Origin: Deltaproteobacteria bacterium | GTDB lineage: Bacteria > Desulfobacterota > GWC2-55-46 | Length of the DNA: 7,701 nt | NCBI GenBank assembly: GCA_016234955.1 | Contig: JACRNN010000252.1 | Coordinates: 1-7,701, forward strand | Reading direction: 5' to 3' | Shown here: positions 1 through 5,017 of the stretch, piece by piece | Layout: each line of letters opens with the position of its first letter | Numbering within the stretch: position 1 is the first letter of the stretch | Notes under the pieces: model-generated | Told to the model about the DNA's origin: nothing | The model's database searches: none | The model's input: only the letters and a program-made list of their open reading frames with translations | Position numbers and translations under genes: made by a program

Positions 1-101
1 ACCACCTTGCTCAGGAGCGCCGTCAGGGTCAATATCGCCAGGCTCAGGAGGAACGGGACCGCGGCCTCCCTGAATACGTATTTATCTATGGTTCGGAGCA
101 T
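1..101 (-). CDS. LptF/LptG-family lipopolysaccharide export permease, N-terminal fragment (runs off the window)
   Basis: Only the first 33 codons are present; the gene continues beyond base 1. The ATG is at 101-99 on the minus strand. The peptide begins MLRTIDKYVFREAAVPFLLS and continues into a hydrophobic stretch rich in Leu/Ala/Ile. A short basic/aromatic leader of the type (I)D-(K/R)-Y-(V/I)-x-R-E followed by PFLL and a first transmembrane helix is characteristic of the YjgP/YjgQ (LptF/LptG) inner-membrane permeases. These form the LptB2FG ABC transporter that extracts lipopolysaccharide towards the outer membrane. LptF seems likelier than LptG from the start of the peptide, but 33 residues cannot decide. 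No clear Shine-Dalgarno sequence precedes the ATG. The gene is divergent from the HU gene. If correct, it implies an outer-membrane-bearing organism. Confidence 0.68.
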   Translation of the reverse strand, partial: MLRTIDKYVFREAAVPFLLSLAILTLTALLSKV

Positions 102-259
102 CCGACAATGATACTATAAAGACCTGTTGCGGACAACGTGATTCTGCGCCCGCCGGCGCGGATGCCGTGGTTCCCCGCGGCTATATGCAAAAGCCCGGGG
201 GTTTGCTCGCCTCCGCCGCGTCCATAAGCAGAGCGATGGAGGCAAGGTGATTTCAGTTG

Positions 260-288
260 TTGACAAGATTTTTTATTAATGGTAGATT
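260..288 (+). promoter_or_regulatory. Sigma70-type promoter for the HU-family gene
   Basis: A perfect -35 hexamer TTGACA (260-265), a 17-nt spacer and the -10 hexamer TAGATT (283-288) stand in an AT-rich stretch. Transcription would begin near 295, giving a leader of about 130 nt before the HU start codon. The boxes are read directly; activity is inferred. Confidence 0.7.
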
Positions 289-361
289 CGCTGATATTTT
301 TTAGTTGCATTAATGACAAAAAGCGTGTATGTATAACTGGTCGTGACGGGCTTTTCTCAGC

Positions 362-383
362 ACTCCGGCGCGTCGCGCGGAGT
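362..383 (+). other. Hairpin in the HU mRNA leader
   Basis: ACTCCG (362-367) pairs with CGGAGT (378-383). After one bulged G the stem continues CGC/GCG around a 3-nt loop. No T-run follows directly, so this is not an intrinsic terminator. It ends about 30 nt before the AGGAGG ribosome-binding site (414-419) and may stabilise or modulate the leader; any role is inference. Confidence 0.4.
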
Positions 384-424
384 CGAATTCCATAAAATTT
401 TTCAAAAATGAACAGGAGGTTCAG

Positions 425-712
425 ATGGCAAAGGCGTTAACGAAGTCACAGATTGCTGATTCTATCGCTAAGAAGACCGGGGTAACGAAGAAGCTTGCCG
501 CGGAGATGTTGAACCATCTGTCGCAGCTTGCGTACAAGGAGGCGAAAAACTCCTTCACGCTTCCGGGCCTCGGCAAGCTCGTGCTCGTAAAGAGAAAGGC
601 CAGGATAGGCAGGAACCCCCAGACAGGCGCGGCCTTGAAGATACCGGCCAAGAAGGTTGTGAAGTTCAGGGTCGCCAAGGCCTGCAAGGACGCGGTTCTC
701 GGCGGCAAATAA
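425..712 (+). CDS. HU/IHF-family nucleoid DNA-binding protein
   Basis: This 95-residue protein has the size and layout of the HU/IHF family: an N-terminal helical dimerisation region (about 1-40, starting MAKALTKSQIADSIAKKTGV), then the beta-sheet and DNA-gripping arm. The signature GRNPQTG is at 62-68, with Pro65 as the presumed intercalating residue. The C-terminal part FRVAKACKDAV (81-91) is the usual last helix. The product would bind and bend DNA non-specifically as a dimer in the nucleoid. An ideal AGGAGG (414-419) lies 5 nt before the ATG, which fixes the start. The gene has its own promoter upstream and a strong terminator downstream, so it is probably monocistronic. HU rather than IHF is inferred from the basic lone-gene form. 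A Cys at residue 87 is slightly unusual. Confidence 0.95.
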   Translation: MAKALTKSQIADSIAKKTGVTKKLAAEMLNHLSQLAYKEAKNSFTLPGLGKLVLVKRKARIGRNPQTGAALKIPAKKVVKFRVAKACKDAVLGGK

Positions 713-810
713 TCCGCCCCCGGCGCCCTATTAATGTATTCCCCCGCGTAAGACCCTGCGGTACTGTATGCGTGAAGCGCGCGGATGCCGTGCTTCTTTG
801 ACGACATAAA

Positions 811-845
811 GGCCCCCGGACCTATCGGTCCGGGGGCCTTTTTTT
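811..845 (+). terminator. Strong intrinsic terminator after the HU gene
   Basis: A perfect 12-bp stem, GGCCCCCGGACC (811-822) with GGTCCGGGGGCC (827-838), encloses the tetraloop TATC and is followed by seven T residues (839-845). Only AAA precedes the stem, so it should work mainly on the plus strand. It lies about 100 nt after the HU stop codon and separates that unit from nrdR. Confidence 0.95.
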
Positions 846-874
846 GCGCCATGTCGCCGTCGTAGCGCCGGGCC

Positions 875-915
875 GGTTCGTGCCGCCTTGTGCGCAGGGC
901 AGTGACCTATGAACC
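875..915 (+). other. Possible folded element between the HU terminator and nrdR
   Basis: GGTTC (875-879) can pair with GAACC (911-915), and inside it TGCC (881-884) with GGCA (898-901). This leaves an asymmetric internal loop GTGACCTAT at 902-910. The rest of the 846-995 spacer is non-coding, with an A/T-rich end containing eight T residues at 961-968. I recognise no known RNA family. If the nrdR promoter lies at about 960-990, this stretch would not be in the nrdR transcript. Confidence 0.2.
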
Positions 916-960
916 ATCCCGCCGCCAAGCTATGGTACATCCGAAGGGAATATTAAAACC

Positions 961-989
961 TTTTTTTTGTTTATATCTTTTGTTATATT
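961..989 (+). promoter_or_regulatory. Candidate nrdR promoter, possibly giving a leaderless mRNA
   Basis: The 35 bases before nrdR are very AT-rich. A -10-like TATATT is at 984-989, and 17 nt upstream stands only the poor -35 match TTTTTT (961-966). Transcription from this box would start on or within a base or two of the A of the nrdR ATG (996). A second -10-like box, TATATC (972-977), would leave a leader of about 12 nt. No Shine-Dalgarno sequence lies between these boxes and the ATG. I see no convincing NrdR-box pair here. Confidence 0.4.
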
Positions 990-995
990 GCCGGC

Positions 996-1460
996 ATGAA
1001 GTGTCCGTTTTGCGGGTTTATCGAAGACAAGGTCATCGACTCGAGGCTCTCCCAGGACGGGAACACCACCCGCAGGAGGAGGGAGTGCCTCCAGTGCGCC
1101 AAGAGGTTTACGACATACGAGCGCCTGGAGGAGACCCTCCCGCTCGTGGTGAAGAAGGACGGCGCAAGGGAGACGTTTGACAGGGCCAAGATATTGGGCG
1201 GCATCATGAAGGCCTGCGAGAAGAGGCCCGTGAGCATCGAGGATATAGAGAAGGCGGCGGACAGGCTGGAGCAGAGGTTCCTTGACATGGGAGACAGGGA
1301 GATACAGAGCTCCGTCATCGGAGAGGCCGTGATGGAGGAGATCAAAAAGCTCGACGAGGTCGCATACGTGAGGTTCGCCTCGGTCTACAGGGAGTTCAGG
1401 GACATCAACGAGTTCATGCACGAGCTCAAGGACCTCCTCGACACAAAGAAGAAGGGCTGA
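996..1460 (+). CDS. nrdR: Transcriptional repressor NrdR
   Basis: This 154-residue protein matches the family over its whole length. The start MKCPFCGF is canonical. The N-terminal zinc ribbon uses Cys3/Cys6 and Cys31/Cys34, with the conserved TRRRREC (25-31) and FTTYE (38-42) between and after them. The ATP-cone follows (about 49-139, beginning PLVVKKDGARETFDRAKI), ending in the typical VYREFRDINEF. NrdR senses ATP/dATP and represses ribonucleotide reductase genes by binding paired NrdR boxes. It heads the rib-nusB gene series, a common neighbourhood in Proteobacteria and relatives, and its stop is 4 nt before ribD. The start codon is secure from homology, yet there is no Shine-Dalgarno sequence before it. 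Confidence 0.97.
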   Translation: MKCPFCGFIEDKVIDSRLSQDGNTTRRRRECLQCAKRFTTYERLEETLPLVVKKDGARETFDRAKILGGIMKACEKRPVSIEDIEKAADRLEQRFLDMGDREIQSSVIGEAVMEEIKKLDEVAYVRFASVYREFRDINEFMHELKDLLDTKKKG

Positions 1461-1464
1461 GGCG

Positions 1465-2583
1465 ATGCGCGCGGCAAAAGACGACCTTTCATCCCACGTC
1501 CGTTTCATGCGCGCCGCCATAGTCCTGGCCAGGAAAGGACTCGGCTCCACGAGCCCCAACCCGGCCGTGGGCGCGGTGATAGTAAGGAACAAGAAGATCA
1601 TCGCCGGCGGCTACCATAGAAAGGCCGGTCTGCCGCACGCGGAGGTAGAGGCCCTCCGCGTCGCCGGGGCCGCGGCAAAGGGGGCGGCCCTGTACGTCAC
1701 GCTCGAGCCGTGCTGCAAATGGGGCAGGACCCCTCCATGCACTGAAGCGATCATCCGTTCCGGGATAAAGAAGGTGGTGGCCGGCATGATGGACCCCAAC
1801 CCCGGGGTATCGGGCAGGGGGACAAGGGCCTTGAGGGCCGCCGGCATAGAGGTCGTCTCCGGGGTGCTTGACGACGAGTGCAACAGGATAAACGAGGGTT
1901 ACATAAAACATATAACGACGGGCCTGCCTTTCGTAACGCTCAAGCTCGCCTCTACCCTCGACGGCAGGATAGCCACCTCGATGGGCGAGTCGAAGTGGAT
2001 AACCGGGCGGGAGGCAAGGGGTTTCGTCCACAGGCTGCGCGCCATAAACGACGCGGTCATGGTCGGGGTTTCCACCGTATTGAAAGACGACCCGGAGCTT
2101 ACGGTGAGGCTTGCGAGGGGGAGGGACCCGGCCCGGGTAGTCCTCGACTCGAATCTGCGCATCCCATTGAGCGCAAAGGTCTTTAAAGAAGGCGCGCGGC
2201 TTTTGATATTCACTATTGCCGGGGCCGGCAGGGCTAAGGCTTCGATGGCCGCGGATAGGGGCGCGGAAGTCATAACCGTAGCCGGGAGCAAAGACGGAGT
2301 GGATATCAAAAGGGTCTTGAGGGAGATCGGGAAAAGGGGCGTGACAAGCGTGCTGGTGGAGGGAGGGGGCAGGGTTGCGGCGTCGCTGTTGAAAAAGGGC
2401 CTTGCCGACAAGCTCGTCTTATTCATCTCCCCCATTGCGCTCGGCTCCGACGGACTGCCCTCCATAGGTCCTCTCGGCATAAAGAGGTTGAAGGACGCCC
2501 CGAGGCTTGAGAGGATGGCTTCAAGGAAGATCGGCCCGGATATCGTCCTTGAGGGGTATTTCGGACATTTAACAGGCTGCTGA
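1465..2583 (+). CDS. ribD: Bifunctional riboflavin biosynthesis protein RibD (pyrimidine deaminase/reductase)
   Basis: This 372-residue cytosolic enzyme deaminates and then reduces the GTP-derived pyrimidine phosphate in riboflavin synthesis. The deaminase half (about 12-145) has TSPNPAVGAV (29-38), the zinc/catalytic HAE (58-60) and PCCKWGRTPPC (82-92), with Cys83 and Cys92 as zinc ligands. The reductase half (about 155-366) begins with LASTLDGRIATSMGESKWIT (161-180) and has the VEGGG motif at 298-302. Position 85 is Lys where most homologues have His (PCxH). The ATG lies 4 nt after the nrdR stop; AAGGG (1452-1456) is the likely ribosome-binding site, so translation is probably coupled. The normal protein ends around GYF (365-367). 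The last residues, T-G-C, and the TGA stop are encoded by the left end of repeat element A. Confidence 0.96.
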   Translation: MRAAKDDLSSHVRFMRAAIVLARKGLGSTSPNPAVGAVIVRNKKIIAGGYHRKAGLPHAEVEALRVAGAAAKGAALYVTLEPCCKWGRTPPCTEAIIRSGIKKVVAGMMDPNPGVSGRGTRALRAAGIEVVSGVLDDECNRINEGYIKHITTGLPFVTLKLASTLDGRIATSMGESKWITGREARGFVHRLRAINDAVMVGVSTVLKDDPELTVRLARGRDPARVVLDSNLRIPLSAKVFKEGARLLIFTIAGAGRAKASMAADRGAEVITVAGSKDGVDIKRVLREIGKRGVTSVLVEGGGRVAASLLKKGLADKLVLFISPIALGSDGLPSIGPLGIKRLKDAPRLERMASRKIGPDIVLEGYFGHLTGC

Positions 2584-2802
2584 AAAAGTCCCATCTGCGG
2601 TGTCGTCCGACCCGCACTGCTCGTGCGGGTGGACCGGCTCGTCATTGCGGCGTACAGAAAAAGTACGACTTCCCATTGCAATTGTAAAGACGCAATGGGA
2701 ACCCTGCCTCACTTCTCGACTCCTCGGGGAACCCATGCGAGAAGCATGGGTCGGGAGCTTTTTGAGCGGCCTGACGTGAATTTGGAGTTTTTCAGCATCC
2801 TG
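2573..2802 (+). repeat. Repeat element A: non-autonomous hairpin-rich element with terminal inverted repeats
   Basis: The left end CAGGCTGCTGAAAAA (2573-2587) is the near-perfect inverse of the right end TTTTTCAGCATCCTG (2788-2802). A second, inner right end CTTTTTGAGCGGCCTG lies at 2758-2773. Bases 2573-2655 match the reverse complement of element B (4914-4996) at 77 of 83 positions by my hand alignment. Hairpins: ACCCGCAC/GTGCGGGT with a 5-nt loop (2610-2630); CGTAC/GTACG (2651-2667); TTCCCATTGC/GCAATGGGAA with a 12-nt loop (2670-2701); ACCCATGC/GCATGGGT with a 5-nt loop (2731-2751). The last two are absent from element B. No transposase is encoded. The element overlaps the end of ribD and fills most of the 249-nt ribD-ribE gap. 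Confidence 0.85.
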
Positions 2803-2832
2803 ATAACCGATAACCGGGTTTTGGAGCATGGT

Positions 2833-3489
2833 ATGTTCACAGGCATAATAGAGGGCGCCGGCACGGTAAAATCTATTGAAAAAAAAGGCGCATCTGGTAG
2901 AATATCCGTTGAGACCGATTTTTCTATCGACGGGACCGGGCCGGGCGACAGCATCGCGGTAAACGGCGTCTGTCTTACCGTGGACGCGCTCTCAGGGGAC
3001 TCCTTCAGCGCGGACGTCAGCGGGGAGACCCTCCGTGTGACGACCCTCGGCGGGCTCAAGAAGAGGGAGAGGGTGAACGTCGAAAGGGCGCTTACGCTCT
3101 CAAGGCCCCTGGGCGGGCATATCGTCACGGGCCATATCGACGGCGTAGGGTTCATAAAGAAAAAGTCCGCGAGGGAAGAGAACCTCGATATCGAGTTCTG
3201 CGTCAACCCCGAGCTTATGCTCCATATCGTAAAGAAGGGCTCAGTGGCGGTCGACGGCATAAGCCTCACGGTGGCCGAGCTGACCGCTGAAGGGTTCAGG
3301 GTGGCCGTCATCCCGCATACACTGAGGAAGACCACCCTTGAGTTGAAGTCAGAGGGCGGGAAGGTCAACATAGAGACCGATATAATCGGCAAGTACGTGG
3401 AGAAGTTTCTGGCCGGGTTCTTAGCCGAAGGCAAAAAAGGGGTCAACGAAGCGTTCCTTGAGGAACACGGTTTCTTCAAAGGCCGCTGA
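2833..3489 (+). CDS. ribE: Riboflavin synthase, alpha subunit type
   Basis: This protein of 218 residues, the usual family length, is made of two lumazine-binding repeats. Repeat 1 starts with the diagnostic MFTGIIE and contains VNGVCLTV (43-50). The second half starts at GGHIVTGHIDG (94-104) and has VDGISLTV (140-147) and IPHTLRKTTL (160-169). The enzyme dismutates two 6,7-dimethyl-8-ribityllumazine molecules to riboflavin plus the pyrimidine substrate reused by RibH. The reading frame stays open upstream through repeat element A to a GTG at 2623, but homology begins exactly at the ATG at 2833, preceded by GGAG (2823-2826) with a 6-nt spacer. The gene stops 16 nt before the ribBA start. It is called ribC or ribE depending on species. 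Confidence 0.96.
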   Translation: MFTGIIEGAGTVKSIEKKGASGRISVETDFSIDGTGPGDSIAVNGVCLTVDALSGDSFSADVSGETLRVTTLGGLKKRERVNVERALTLSRPLGGHIVTGHIDGVGFIKKKSAREENLDIEFCVNPELMLHIVKKGSVAVDGISLTVAELTAEGFRVAVIPHTLRKTTLELKSEGGKVNIETDIIGKYVEKFLAGFLAEGKKGVNEAFLEEHGFFKGR

Positions 3490-3494
3490 CCTGT

Positions 3495-3500
3495 GGAGGG
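3495..3500 (+). promoter_or_regulatory. Ribosome-binding site deciding the ribBA start
   Basis: GGAGGG stands 5 nt before the GTG at 3506. The same frame is open from a TTG at 3458 inside ribE, but that codon has no such site, and family homology begins at the GTG (VSIKRIEEAL). Confidence 0.8.
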
Positions 3501-3505
3501 ATAGG

Positions 3506-4744
3506 GTGTCTATAAAGAGGATAGAAGAGGCCTTGCGCCAGATACGGGAAGGCCGCATCGTGATCGTTGTCGACGACGAGGACAGGGAGAACGAGGGGGA
3601 CCTGTGCATGGCCGCCGAGAAGGCCACGCCGGAAGCCATAAACTTCATGGCCAAATACGGCAGGGGGCTTGTATGCCTTACGCTTACCGAGGAGAAGGCC
3701 GATGAGCTCGACCTGAAGCCCATGGTGGAGGAGAACACCTCGCTCCACAGGACCGCCTTCACGGTCTCGGTGGACGCAAGGGCCGGGGTCACTACCGGCA
3801 TCTCCGCGTCCGACAGGGCCGTGACCATACTCGCGGCCATAAAGGACGGCGCAAGGCCCGAGGACCTCGCCCGCCCCGGCCATATATTCCCGCTGCGCGC
3901 TCGCACCGGAGGGGTGCTGGTGAGGACCGGCCAGACCGAGGGCTCCATCGACCTGGCCAGGCTCGCGGGGCTTGCCCCGGCCGGGATAATATGCGAGATA
4001 ATGAAGGAAGACGGCGAGATGGCGCGCATGCCCGACCTCGAGGCGTTCGCGAAAGGACACGGCCTGATGATCGTGACCATAGCCGATATCATAGAGTACA
4101 GGCTCAAGAAAGACAGGCTGGTGAAGAGGGCGGCCGAGGCGGTACTGCCGACCAGGTACGGCGGCGAGTTCAAGGCCATAGCCTATACCAACATCGTGGA
4201 CGTGCATGAGCACCTCGCCCTTGTCAAGGGCGAGATAAACCCCGATGAGCCGGTGCTTGTAAGGGTCCATTCGGAATGCCTCACCGGCGACGTCCTCGGC
4301 TCCGAGCGTTGCGACTGCGGGGACCAGTTGAAGGCGTCCATGAAGATGATAGAAAAAGAGGGCAGGGGGATAGTCCTCTATATGCACCAGGAGGGCAGGG
4401 GCATCGGTCTTGCCAACAAGCTCAAGGCGTACTCGCTCCAGGACTGCGGCCTTGATACGGTCGAGGCCAACGTAAAGCTCGGCTTCAAGCCCGACTTGAG
4501 GGAGTACGGCATCGGCGCGCAGATACTCCTGGACCTGGGCGTAAGGAAGATGCGCATCATGACCAATAACCCCAAGAAGATAGTGGGCCTCGAGGGCTAC
4601 GGCCTCGAGATAGTGGAGAGGGTGCCCATAGAGACAACGCCGCACAGCGGGAACCTCAAGTACCTGAAGGTAAAGAAGGAGAAGATGGGCCATATCCTCA
4701 CGAACCTCGATGAGGACGTAAAGGACGGAGGGCCGCAGAGGTAG
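3506..4744 (+). CDS. ribBA: Bifunctional DHBP synthase / GTP cyclohydrolase II
   Basis: This 412-residue fusion supplies both riboflavin precursors. The DHBP synthase domain (about 1-202) makes 3,4-dihydroxy-2-butanone 4-phosphate from ribulose 5-phosphate. It has VVDDEDRENEGDL (21-33), TTGISASDRA (96-105) and RPGHIFPLRA (123-132). The GTP cyclohydrolase II domain (about 205-400) has zinc ligands Cys258, Cys269 and Cys271 in HSECLTGD...RCDCGDQ, then HQEGRGIGL (294-302) and LREYGIGAQIL (331-341). One key position differs: the motif usually read as GHTE, whose His is a metal ligand in E. coli RibB, is GQTE here (Gln143). All cyclohydrolase motifs look intact. The GTG start at 3506 is chosen for its ribosome-binding site and homology; the upstream TTG at 3458 would add 16 residues and overlap ribE. 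Repeat element B follows after 76 nt. Confidence 0.95.
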   Translation: MSIKRIEEALRQIREGRIVIVVDDEDRENEGDLCMAAEKATPEAINFMAKYGRGLVCLTLTEEKADELDLKPMVEENTSLHRTAFTVSVDARAGVTTGISASDRAVTILAAIKDGARPEDLARPGHIFPLRARTGGVLVRTGQTEGSIDLARLAGLAPAGIICEIMKEDGEMARMPDLEAFAKGHGLMIVTIADIIEYRLKKDRLVKRAAEAVLPTRYGGEFKAIAYTNIVDVHEHLALVKGEINPDEPVLVRVHSECLTGDVLGSERCDCGDQLKASMKMIEKEGRGIVLYMHQEGRGIGLANKLKAYSLQDCGLDTVEANVKLGFKPDLREYGIGAQILLDLGVRKMRIMTNNPKKIVGLEGYGLEIVERVPIETTPHSGNLKYLKVKKEKMGHILTNLDEDVKDGGPQR

Positions 4745-4820
4745 CCTGCCGCATCCGCCCTGGGATCAGCCGTCCGATATGTGTATTTCCGCAGGCACTA
4801 CGTCCGCGCACGGCGTTATA

Positions 4821-4996
4821 CAGGCTGCTGAAAAACTTCGGCATAGCGTCAGGTTGCTCAAAAAGTTACAGATGCGAGGAGTCGAGAAGTGAGGAATGAG
4901 GCGTACTTCTTATGTACGCCGCAGTGACGAGCCGGGGCACCCGCACGAGCAGTGCGGGTCGGACGACAAAGCAGATGGGACTTTTTCAGCAACCTG
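4821..4996 (-). repeat. Repeat element B: inverted relative of element A between ribBA and ribH
   Basis: The ends CAGGCTGCTGAAAAA (4821-4835) and TTTTTCAGCAACCTG (4982-4996) form the terminal inverted repeat. A second end-like copy, CAGGTTGCTCAAAAAG, begins at 4850, so the left side carries two tandem ends. Hairpins: GGCGTAC/GTACGCC with a 7-nt loop (4900-4920) and ACCCGCAC/GTGCGGGT with a 5-nt loop (4939-4959). Its reverse complement aligns with element A over nearly its whole length, apart from two places where A has longer hairpin modules. It encodes nothing recognisable. It fills 176 of the 273 nt between ribBA and ribH and ends 21 nt before the ribH start, just upstream of the ribosome-binding site. 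Confidence 0.85.
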
Positions 4997-5006
4997 CTAA
5001 AAAAAA

Positions 5007-5013
5007 GAGGAGG
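5007..5013 (+). promoter_or_regulatory. Ribosome-binding site deciding the ribH start
   Basis: GAGGAGG ends 4 nt before the ATG at 5018, outside repeat element B. The reading frame is open upstream into the element as far as a GTG at 4952. This site and the homologous start MPRIIEGNL favour 5018. Confidence 0.8.
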
Positions 5014-5017
5014 CTAT

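Larger units (their letters stand above)
102..424. other. Divergent intergenic spacer with inverted repeats and the HU promoter/leader
   Basis: No convincing gene lies in these 323 bases. The left half (about 120-245) is GC-rich and can fold: CGCGGC (176-181) pairs with GCCGCG (215-220), enclosing GCAAA (187-191)/TTTGC (202-206). Alternatively GCCTCC (209-214) pairs with GGAGGC (238-243). The right half turns AT-rich and carries the promoter of the HU gene and a leader of about 130 nt. The 14-mer GCGCGGATGCCGTG occurs at 156-169 and again at 779-792, on the two sides of the HU gene. I cannot say whether that is meaningful. Confidence 0.5.

Noticed and set aside
156..792. The 14-mer GCGCGGATGCCGTG on both sides of the HU gene, considered as flanking direct repeats of an insertion.
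   Set aside because: It is short, GC-rich, not at clear boundaries, and the HU gene with its own promoter and terminator looks native.
421..852. Long minus-strand open frame opposite the HU gene.
   Set aside because: It is a shadow of the HU gene running back through the terminator; the sequence is low-complexity with no known motif.
901..952. A stretch loosely like part of a TPP riboswitch (a GAACC segment, then GAAGGGAA).
   Set aside because: The CTGAGA core and the paired arms are missing, spacing is wrong, and nrdR is not a thiamine gene.
1899..2681. Long minus-strand open frames opposite ribD, ribE and ribBA.
   Set aside because: High-GC genes commonly leave open frames on the other strand; these are Ser/Pro/Arg-rich without domains, while the plus strand encodes clear enzymes.
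2573..2802. A CRISPR array or a rho-independent terminator in the repeat elements.
   Set aside because: There is no regular repeat-spacer pattern, and the hairpins are not followed by T-runs in the right place; the structure is terminal inverted repeats with internal palindromes.
3458..3505. A TTG start for RibBA overlapping ribE.
   Set aside because: No ribosome-binding site there; GGAGGG precedes the GTG at 3506, where family similarity begins.
4952..5017. An N-terminal extension of RibH starting inside repeat element B.
   Set aside because: The GAGGAGG site and homology put the start at 5018; the extension is translated repeat sequence.
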